Assembly: GCA_965153355.1 (NCBI GenBank)
Contig: OZ231127.1
Location: 27,528,001 to 27,592,000, forward strand
Direction of reading: 5' to 3'
Length of the DNA stretch: 64,000 nucleotides
DNA from: Flaccisagitta enflata
Taxonomy: Eukaryota > Chaetognatha > Sagittoidea > Aphragmophora
Shown: positions 55,118-64,000 of the stretch, in pieces
How the letters are laid out: each line of letters opens with the position of its first letter
Position numbering within the stretch: position 1 is the stretch's first letter
Notes under the pieces: generated by a model
Database searches by the model: none
The model's input: only the letters and a program-made list of their open reading frames with translations
Told to the model about the DNA's origin: nothing
Program-made: the position numbers and the translations under genes

Positions 55118-58100
55118 AGTCTAGGATGTTAATAAAAAATCTCGGCGTTTGTGGCACAAAGCGTGGAAATTTGCATATAGGCTCAGTTTTTGGTGCTGAA
55201 CAAGACTGGGATGGGTACACGTTCAAATTTTGAGTGTACCCATCTAAAAAATGCATTTTTTTCAAAAAAAAAAATTTCAAAACCGTGCTGTCGCTAGACC
55301 CATAAACCGATTTGCATGAAATTTTAGGCAAAGTTAGATATGCCTTTTATCTACTTGCATGCAAAATTTCAGCCAAATCGGTTCAGTAGAAGCGGAGATA
55401 TTGCATTTTAAAGTCTAGGCCTACTTTTTGAAAAAGGGCTATGTTTCATTTTTTGAGTAAAATTTTGAATTTTTGAGCTGTGAGTCTGAAATTTGTTTTG
55501 GGCATGTATAATGACATTATTTACCTAAAAATGAAAAAAATTTTAAAAAATCTTGTATATTTTTCATTTTTTGGCTAAAAAATCCAAAAATTGGGTTCTA
55601 AAATTTACACCCAATTTTGAAAAATGGCTAACGCGGGGAAAAAATGTGAAATCTAGGTGCCCACTTGGGGTATTAGTTCTTAGTAAGTGTACAAACCTAA
55701 TTCCAAAGTTTCAGGAGGGTACAATAACCCAAAAAGCCAAAAAAACCTTTCAAAGTTGGCAAAAACAGGTCTCAAAATTTTGCACTTTTGGACACCCTGG
55801 GCTTTATGGCGCCGGTATGTCAAACGACTTGAGACAGCTTTACCAAATTTGGCATACAAGTTCTCAAGGTTCAGGACTTCTTCATGCAAATTTTGGATAC
55901 CTGGCTGAATTTTAAGTACCGTTTTTTTCCAAAAAATGCTCAAAAAATGCTCAAAAAATCCAAAATTTGTTTTTTTTGCCATATAGGCTGTTCTATGACC
56001 ATCAGGATCATGAAATTTGGCATGAATAAACATGCGCCCCACATGAACACACATGTCAAATTTCAAAACTCTGGGTTTAATACTTTTGGAGATATTCAGT
56101 TTTAAAATTTTTCAAAATTTTGCATTTTTTTATTTTTGACATTTTTTTGAAAAAAGTGAAAAATGTGCTTGCAATTTTGTGAAAATGGACTTGCTAATTC
56201 ATATGAAGTGTAACAACCTAATTCCAAAGTTTCAGAGGGGTACGATGACCCTAAGAGGCTAAAAAATGTTTCAAAGTTGGAAAAGAAGGTCCCTAAATTT
56301 GGCATTTTTGGACACCCTGGGATATTTGGTAACGCTACGGCCAAACAACTTGAGACAACTTTACCAAATTTGGTATACAAGTTCTCAAGGTTCAGGCGCT
56401 TCTTCATGCAAAATTTTGGATACCTGGCTGAATTCTAAATACCATTTTTTTTTTAAAAATGCTCAAAAAACGCTCAAAAAATCCAAAATTTGTTTTTTTT
56501 TGCCATATAGGCTGTTCTATGACCATCAGGATCATGAAATTTGGCATGAATAAACATGTGCCCCACATGAACACACATGTCAAATTTCAAAAGCCTGGGT
56601 TTAATACTTTTGGAGATATTCAGTTTTGAAATTTTTCAAAATTTTGCATTTTTTGATTTTTGACATTTTTTTGAAAAAAAAATGAAAAATATACCTGCCA
56701 ATTTTGTGAAAATGGACTTGCTAATTCATATGAAGTGTAACAACCTAATTCCAAAGTTTCAGAGGGGTACGATGACCCTAAGAGGCTAAAAAATGTTTCA
56801 AAGTTGGAAAAGAAGGTCCCAAAATTTTGCATTTTTTGATACCCTGGGATATTTGGTAACGCTATGGCCAAATAACTTGAGACAACTTTACCAAATTTGG
56901 CATACAAGTTCTCAACGTTCAGGCGCTTCTTCATGCCAAATTTTGGGTATCTGACTAAGCTTTAACTACCATTTTTTTCAAAAAAATGCTCCAAAAATGC
57001 TCAAAAAATCCAAAATTTAGGTTTTTTGGCCATATGACCATATGACCATATGACCATCAGGATCATGAAATTTGGCATGAATAAACATGTGCCCCACATG
57101 AACACACATGTAAAATTTCAAAAGCTAGGGTTTAGTAGTTTTGGAGACATTTGATTTTGAAAATTTCAAAAATTTGTAATTTTGGATTTTTTGACAGTTT
57201 TGAAAAACAAATCAAAAATATAATTGCCAATTTTGTGAAAATGGAATTTCCTAGTAATATGAAGTGTACCAACCTAATTCAAAAGTTTTAGGAGGGTATA
57301 ATAACCCAAAAAGCCAAAAAAAACTCTCAAAGTTGGCAAAAAAGGTCTCAAAATTTTGCATTTTTGGACACCCTGGGCTATTTGGTGCTGGTACGCCCAA
57401 ATGACTTGAGACAGCTTAACCAAATTTGGCATACAAGTTCTCAACGTTCAGGCGCTTCTTCATGCAAAATTTTGGATACCTGACTGAATTTTGACTATCG
57501 GTTTTTTCCAAAAAATGCTCAATAAACGCTCAAAAAATCCAAAATTTGGGTTTTTTAGCCGTATAGGCTGTTCTATGACCATCAGGATCATGAAATTTGG
57601 CATGAATAAACATGTGCCCCACATGAACTCAAATGCAAAATTTCAAAAGCTTGGGTTTAATAGTTTTGGAGAAATTTGATTTTGAATTTTTTTGAAAATG
57701 TGTAATTTAGGATTTTTTGACAGTTTTCGATATGAATTCAAAAATAGGCTTGCCAATTTTTCAAAAATGAACTTACTAATTCACATGAAGTGTACCAACC
57801 TAATTCCGAAGTTTCAGGAGGGTACAATAACCCAAAAAGCCAGAAAAACCTTTGAAAGTTGGCAAAAAAAGGTCTCAAAATTTTGTATTTTTGGACAACC
57901 TGGGCTATTTGGTGCTGGTATGCCCAAACAACTTCAGTGATCTTTACCTCTTAGCATACAAGTTCTCAAGGTTAAGGCGTTTCTTCAGGCAGAATTTTGG
58001 ATACCTGCCTCAATTTTTATTACTGTTTTTCCACAAAAAATACTCAAAAAACCCTTGAAAAATCCAAAATATGTTTTTTTTGGCCATTTCCGCTATTCTG

Positions 58101-61100
58101 TGACCATCAGGATCATGAAATTTGGCATGAATAGACATGTGTCCCACATGAACCCACATGTAAAGTTTTAGAACTATAGGTGCAATAGTCTTGGGCTAGG
58201 CCATATAAACAATTAGAACTAGCATGCGTATTTAGCTACAAAATGACTAAGTTTGCCCTCAAAATTGGCTTGACTAGCTAAATAGTTTTATCCCTTTTTT
58301 TAGCTATTTCATAACATGGTAAAACAAAATACAAATTCATCACAACTGAATTCATCACAACTTCTCATGAAATATACGGTTTAATAGATTAAACACAATC
58401 AAGATACAGTCAAGTGACTGATTTAAAAAACCATAGAATGGTCAATTCATTGTTGAAAAAAAAACAAATAAATAACAATGCCAATTTGCTGATAAGTTGG
58501 AACCTACATAAACTTAATTTTCAATGGTTCAGTGTTCAAAAAAAAATTCAATGATTATCAGCAAATGATGGAGCACCAATGGAGCTACGAAAAGGGAAAT
58601 ATTTTTTATTGTGGTTTCGTTCCACACATTGCGAAGCCGTGATCGCGGAAGAGTTCGAGGAATAGACTATAAGCGACCCCCAGGGGTTTAGGGGGCCGGT
58701 GTCTTGAAGGATTGAGTAGTCGGTGTGACGGGAATGATAGAAACTACCATCTTAAATGAAGCATAAGTCCCACTTTAATAGAAATGCTTATTTCTTACTT
58801 CTACTGGGTGGACATAAAAAAGGTAGCTCTGTATCTGAATAACAGAAAAACTGTCTGTAACTGCTTATTATGTGAATATTTGAAATAATGAATCTCTGAA
58901 TTTGTACATAATATTAGAATATATAAATTCAAATCATGTAAGATAAACCAAAATAATCTTTTCTGAGCATTATTGCCTGTTTATAACAAAAAGTGATAAT
59001 TAGCTATTATTAGTGTTATGGATGTGCATTTGGTTTTTTAGTTAAAAGTCTTGGTTTTCACAGTTTCCAAAGACCTACTTTTGTTCAACTATCTTTATTC
59101 AAAAGTAAATTTTAGGAAAATCATTAATTTTTAATGAAATTTCAGCAAAAAGTTTTAAGCGGTCCCTAATTCAATTCAGTTTTTTAAAGATAAAATGAAA
59201 ATATTGATCCTCATAAAAAGTGTTCTTAATAGATCATGTAGGACATGATCATATCTAGGTAGCAAAAAAAAAAATTTTTTACTTGGGAGAAATTTTAAAA
59301 ATGATATCTGAAAAATTTGAAGCTACCTTTTTTAAAACCACCCATTATCTGAACAAAAAAAGTTTTATTATTCAAATTAGTATAGCGATAGACATGGAAA
59401 CATTTATTTGGTCTGACAAAAAAATTCTTACAATCATCCTTCATCATAAAAAAAAGCCCCTTTCTTAGGAGGATCTTAGTAGGTCAAATGAGAATTGTAG
59501 CTGTATTTTGTTGATAGTGGATGTTTCATCAAAATTTGAAGTCACATGAGCAGCACTCCATGCTTGCAATTTCATGACCCTGAGGGTCGTAGAACAGCAA
59601 CTGTGCCCAAAAACCACATTTCTTAAAGAATAATGCTTAGAAATCAAATAAGTATTCAGAATTTTGCATGAAGAAGCGCCTGAACCTTGATGACTTGTTA
59701 GTTAAATTTGGTAAAGCTCATTTGAGTTGTTTGGGCCTACCGGGACCAAATATCCTAGAGTGTCCAAAAATGCAAGATTTTGGAAATTTTTTTTCCACTT
59801 TGAACATTTTTTTAGTCTCATTGGGTCATTGTACCCCTCTGAAACATTGGAATTAGGTTGATACAACTTATATGAATTAGCAAGTCCATTCTCTTAAAAT
59901 TAGCGAGCATATTTTTTATTTCTTTTTTCAAAAAAATGTTAAATCTCAAAAAACGCAAAATTTTGAAAAAATTTCAAAACTGAATATCTCCAAAACTGTT
60001 AAACCCAGGCTTTTGAAATTTGACATGTGTGGTAATGTGGGGCACTTGTTTATTCATGCCAAATTTCGTGATCCAGAACGTCTTAGAACAGCATATATGC
60101 TCAAAAAACCTAAATTTTGGTTATTTTGAGCGTTTTTTTTGGGCACTTTTTGCTAGAAAACCACACTAAAAAATCATGCAGTTGTTCAAAATTTTGCATG
60201 AAGATGCGCCTGAACCAAAAGAACTTGTATGCCAAATTTGGTGTAGCTAACTAAAGCTGTTTGGCCATGGTGTTACAAAATATCCCAGGGTGTCTAAAAA
60301 TGCATAATTTTGGGACCTGTTTTTTTTTTCAACTTTGAAACATTTTTTAGCCTCTTAGGGACATTGTACCCCTCTTAAACTTTGGAATCAGGTTGTTACA
60401 TATAATATGAATTATCAGGACCATTTTAACAAAATTGGCAATCATATTTTTCATTTTTTGAAAAAAAAAAGTCACAACTAAAAAAATCGCAAAATTTTGA
60501 AAAACTTCAAAATTGAATATCCCCAAACATATTAAACCCAGGCTTTTGAAATTTGACATGTGTGTTCATGTGGGGCACATGTTTATTCATGCCAAATTTC
60601 ATGATCCTGATGGTCATAGAACAGCCTATATGGCAAAAAAAACCAAATTTTGGATTTTTTGAGCGTTTTTTGAGCATTTTTTGGAAAAAAACGGTACTTA
60701 AAATTCAGCCAGGTATCCAAAATTTGGCATGAAGAAGCGCCTAAACCTTGAGAACTTGTATGCCAAATTTGGTAAAGTTGTCTCAAGTTATTTGGCCGTA
60801 GCGTTACCAAATATCCCAGGGTGTCCAAAAATGCAAAATTTTGGGACCTTCTTTTCCAACTTTGAAACATTTTTTAGCCTCTTAGGGTCATCGTACCCCT
60901 CTGAAACTTTGGAATTAGGTTGTTACACTTCATATGAATTAGCAAGTCCATTTTCACAAAATTGGCAGGTATATTTTTCATTTTTTTTTCAAAAAAATGT
61001 CAAAAATCAAAAAATGCAAAATTTTGAAAAATTTCAAAACTGAATATCTCCAAAAGTATTAAACCCAGGCTTTTGAAATTTGACATGTGTGTTCATGTGG

Positions 61101-62558
61101 GGCACATGTTTATTCATGCCAAATTTCATGATCCTGATGGTCATAGAACAGCCTATATGGCAAAAAAACCAAATGTCGGATTTTTTGAGCGTTTTTTGAG
61201 CATTTTTTGGAAAAAAATGGTATTTAGAATTCAGCCAGGTATCCAAAATTTTGCATGAAGAAGCGCCTGAACCTTGAGAACTTCTATGCCAAATTTGGTA
61301 AAGTTGTCTCAAGTTGTTTGGCCGTAGCGTTACCAAATATCCCAGGGTGTCCAAAAATGCAAAATTTTGGGACCTTCTTTTCCAACTTTGAAACATTTTT
61401 TAGCCTCTTAGGGTCATCGTACCCCTCTGAAACTTTGGAATTAGGTTGTTACACTTTATATGAATTAGCAAGTCCATTTTTACAAAATTGGCAGGTATAT
61501 TCTTTATTTTTTTCAAAAAAATATCAAAAATCAAAAAATGCAAAATTTTGAAAAATTTCAAAACTGAATATCTCCAAAAGTATTAAACCCAGGCTTTTGA
61601 AATTTGACATGTGTGTTCATGTGGGGCACATGTTTATTCATGCTAAATTTCATGATCCTGATGGTCATAGAACAGCTTATATGGCAAAAAAAACCAAATT
61701 TTGGATTTTTTGAGCATTTTTTGAGCATTTTTTGGAAAAAAACGGTACTTAAAATTCAGCCAGGTATCCAAAATTTTGCATGAAGAAGCCCCTGAACCTT
61801 GAGAACTTGTATGCCAAATTTGGTAAAGCTGTCTCAAGTTGTTTGGCCGTACCGGCGCCATAAAGGCCAGGGTGTCCAAAAGTGCAAAATTTTGAGACCT
61901 TTTTTTGCCAACTTTGAAAGGTTTTTTAGGCTTTTTGGGTTATTGTACCCTCCTGAAACTTTGGAATTAGGTTTGTACACTTACTAAGAACTAATACCCC
62001 AAGTGGGCACCTAGATTTCACATTTTTTCCCCATGTTAGCCATTTTTCAAAATTGGGTGTAAATTTTAGAACCCAATTTTTGGATTTTTTAGCCAAAAAA
62101 TGAAAAATATACAAGATTTTTTAAAATTTTTTTCATTTTTAGGTAAATAATGTCATTATACATGCCCAAAACAAATTTCAGACTCACAGCTCAAAAATTC
62201 AAAATTTTACTCAAAAAATGAAACATAGCCCTTTTTCAAAAAGTAGGCCTAGACTTTAAAATGCAATATCTCCGCTTCTACTGAACCGATTTGGCTGAAA
62301 TTTTGCATGCAAGTAGATAAAAGGCATATCTAACTTTGCCTAAAATTTCATGCAAATCGGTTTATGGGTCTAGCGACAGCACGGTTTTGAAATTTTTTTT
62401 TTGAAAAAAATGCATTTTTTAGATGGGTACACTCAAAATTTGAACGTGTACCCATCCCAGTCTTGTTCAGCACCAAAAACTGAGCCTATATGCAAATTTC
62501 CACGCTTTGTGCCACAAACGCCGAGATCTTTTTTATAATTCCCTTTAGAGCCTAGACT
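55118..62558. mobile_element. 7.44-kb foldback element with repeat-bearing arms
   Basis: Ends AGTCTAGG and CCTAGACT. The first ~800 bp of each arm is closely complementary (e.g. TTGGTGCTGAACAAGACTGG at 55190 and its inverse at 62455). Inside lie about five ~525-bp units per arm, marked by GACCATCAGGATCATGAAAT at 55997, 56520, 57051, 57577 and 58102, and by the inverse near 59573, 60068, 60599, 61128 and 61650. Flanks begin ATAAT/ATAAG, so any target duplication is short or eroded. AT-rich, no transposase frame. Resembles Foldback/Galileo-type organisation. Confidence 0.85.
58190..59570. other. Unique centre of the foldback
   Basis: About 1.4 kb not obviously repeated. It includes a GC-rich patch at 58625-58735 (GCGAAGCCGTGATCGCGG, CCCCCAGGGGTTTAGGGGG) in AT-rich DNA. 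No frame over about 60 codons and no DDE-type motif seen. Confidence 0.5.
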
Positions 62559-63002
62559 ATAAGTCACATATGTAACGCGGTGCATAGTGCCGTGCCGTGT
62601 TTTCCTGTCGTATTTTTATGCCAGTTTTCCATTTCTTTATTGGTTTCAGGTTTTTGTTCAAAGTATGAAACAAACGAGTGTATATGATACGGGTGGTCTT
62701 ACTCAATGTAATAATTTTTCTCTCTCTTTATACTCCCTCCCCGACTTGGCGTCTTTTTCATAAACTTCTTTCTCTTTTTCTTTTTTTCTGTCCGGTGTTA
62801 ATGGACGGTTATTTGACTCTATCTATATACACTGAAATCGTGCGTATATGAGAAGAAAAAAAGAGCATGTTTGTGTGGTTTAGCATGTATACCATTATCT
62901 AAAACGTGAGAAAGGCATAAACATAAAGAGCTGATGAACGTAATTGATTACTGATCTTATTATTAATTGATAGATACATTGATTGATTGAATGCATTCAA
63001 TC

Positions 63003-63101
63003 ATGTTTTGTTTTGTTTTGTTTTGTTTTGTTTTGTTTTGTTTTGTTTTGTTTTGTTTTGTTTTGTTTTGTTTTGTTTTGTTTTGTTGTTGTTGTTGTTG
63101 C

Positions 63102-63181
<80 letters not shown>
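63003..63181. repeat. (TTTTG)n then expanded (TTG)n
   Basis: About 17 TTTTG units followed by about 31 TTG units with one CTG. Partner tract of 26010-26130, where the triplet part is only six units. Confidence 0.96.
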
Positions 63182-63182
<1 letters not shown>

Positions 63183-63269
63183 CGTTTTTGTCGTTGTCAC
63201 ATTCCCATCTATGATATTGATTTCTCCTCCCCTCAGTGACGTGTCTTTTTCGATTCTTCTTCCGATGGT

Positions 63270-63300
63270 TTATATAAAGCAGAGTTCTCTCTTCAGATCG
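63270..63300 (+). promoter_or_regulatory. Possible TATA/initiator pair
   Basis: TTATATAAAGCAGAG followed about 24 bases later by TTCAGATCG, an initiator-like match at roughly the usual spacing. The equivalent sequence in copy 1 (about 25922, minus strand) is kept. No gene is seen downstream, so this may be a promoter of a retroelement or unannotated RNA, or chance. Confidence 0.25.
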
Positions 63301-63951
63301 TTTTCGTCTCCCAGCCCCCGAACTTTGCGGCTCTGGTTTTTATCACGAAGCACCAAACATCATTTCTGCTTTTCATTTCGCTTATCACCGCAAAATCTGT
63401 TTTTTTTTCTCCATATTTTCTTTACTTTTATTTCATGCTTTTTTTTTGTCTTAATCCTTTTTTTTTCTGAATTTTTTCTTTGATTTTGTATGACGATAGC
63501 CATGATTCCTACTTTCATAAATCAGCGTCATTATTCATAGCGAAATGGTGAGTGAAGCCAATGTGTAATGTGTCTAAACTTTATAATGATTGACAAAATG
63601 GCATCAACATGTTTTTTTAGCCCCCACAAACGCCCCCACAATCGCTCCCACACACATAGTTCACTCCGGACACTCCCCTCCCCCCCCCCCTCGTCCCCCA
63701 CAACACGATGCATGATTTCGTCCAAGCCTCAAGATCCGTGAGTGTCAGCCAATGCCAACTTCATTCCTTGACAATCTTCAGTCGCACGTCAGTACCTTAA
63801 CGCTCTCTTGTAGACTTTTTTGCAGCTCAAACAAATGGGCTCATTTAACAGAGTCAATGTCTAACCTATTTTGCACATTGCTGATAGTTGCAACGTAATG
63901 CAATTGAAAGGGGCGAAATTAAGGAAAGATTTTGGCAAGCGGCGACTCTCC

Positions 63952-63952
<1 letters not shown>

Positions 63953-64000
<48 letters not shown>
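63953..64000. repeat. (CT)n microsatellite at window end
   Basis: Runs to the last base; partner of the GA tract at 25140. Confidence 0.95.

Larger units (their letters stand above)
62559..64000. repeat. Inverted segmental duplication, copy 2 (right piece)
   Basis: Reverse complement of about 25140-26575, continuing to the window end in a CT run. Carries TTTATATAAAGCAGAG at 63270 and the expanded TTG array. Confidence 0.9.

Noticed and set aside
55997-58140. CRISPR-like regular repeats
   Set aside because: Spacing is about 525 bp and the whole unit is repeated, not short repeats with unique spacers; the genome is eukaryotic.
55553-62114. Several 60-130-codon frames with recurring sequence (for example MKKRLNLENLYAKFGK)
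   Set aside because: They recur because the ~525-bp foldback units repeat. Both strands give comparable frames, composition is driven by AT-rich DNA, and stops differ between units.
55118-62558. Maverick/Polinton interpretation of the large inverted-repeat element
   Set aside because: AG-type ends are similar, but no polymerase, integrase or capsid-type frames are present, the element is too short, and no matching 6-bp duplication is seen.

Overview
The window is nuclear DNA from a multicellular animal, most likely an invertebrate bilaterian. Genes are split by GT-AG introns. Two families are recognisable at protein level (SLC43 transporter, BAMBI-like TGF-beta pseudoreceptor). Most of the remainder is simple-sequence repeat and mobile DNA. 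I cannot name the species. No prokaryotic, organellar or viral gene set was seen.

Genes. At the left edge (1-3119, +) is the 3' part of an SLC43-type transporter, with five exons whose reading phases I checked; one intron has no visible GT donor because the exon runs into a GA tract. On the minus strand (9065-5727) are four phase-compatible exons of a conserved protein with an LHVD motif and a C-terminal TDRTPHES block, tentatively a 2-oxoglutarate/iron oxygenase-like fold. On the minus strand (21457-16614) is a three-exon BAMBI-like gene: signal peptide, Cys-rich ectodomain ending in CCSTSFCN, one membrane span, and an unusually long tail with poly-Gln and two PPxY motifs. Weaker coding candidates lie at 7.4, 39.8, 44.6, 48.2 and 53.1-53.9 kb. 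The genes look independent of one another.

Mobile DNA. The dominant family is a short (100-450 bp) element present in more than 20 copies in both orientations. It starts TTTTAG plus a hairpin, has a (GGTC/GTCC)n core, and ends with a second hairpin plus CTTGTT. The 5' arm is repeated inverted near the 3' end, and the arms covary between copies. This is the architecture of Helentron-associated elements (DINE-1/HINE type). One copy interrupts a LINE reverse transcriptase at a T run, and removing it restores the reading frame. Other elements include a hAT-like MITE with 8-bp target duplication (4.4 kb), a Tc1-like MITE in an 84-bp tandem repeat (30.5-31.5 kb), a MULE-like element with 9-bp duplication (50.7-51.2 kb), two TA-flanked MITEs (10.0 and 14.4 kb), several palindromic elements, and two large foldbacks (48.4-50.4 kb and 55.1-62.6 kb).

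Large-scale structure. 25.14-27.07 kb is duplicated in inverted orientation at 54.64-64.0 kb. The second copy is split by the 7.44-kb foldback, whose arms each hold about five ~525-bp repeats around a ~1.4-kb centre. Long GA, AC, GAA, GAAA, CTTT, TTG and AAAAC tracts punctuate the window, and most long open frames are translations of these tracts. Regions 4.86-5.7, 38.5-40.5, 47.1-48.0 and 53.9-54.6 kb are mostly AT-rich and show no supportable gene.
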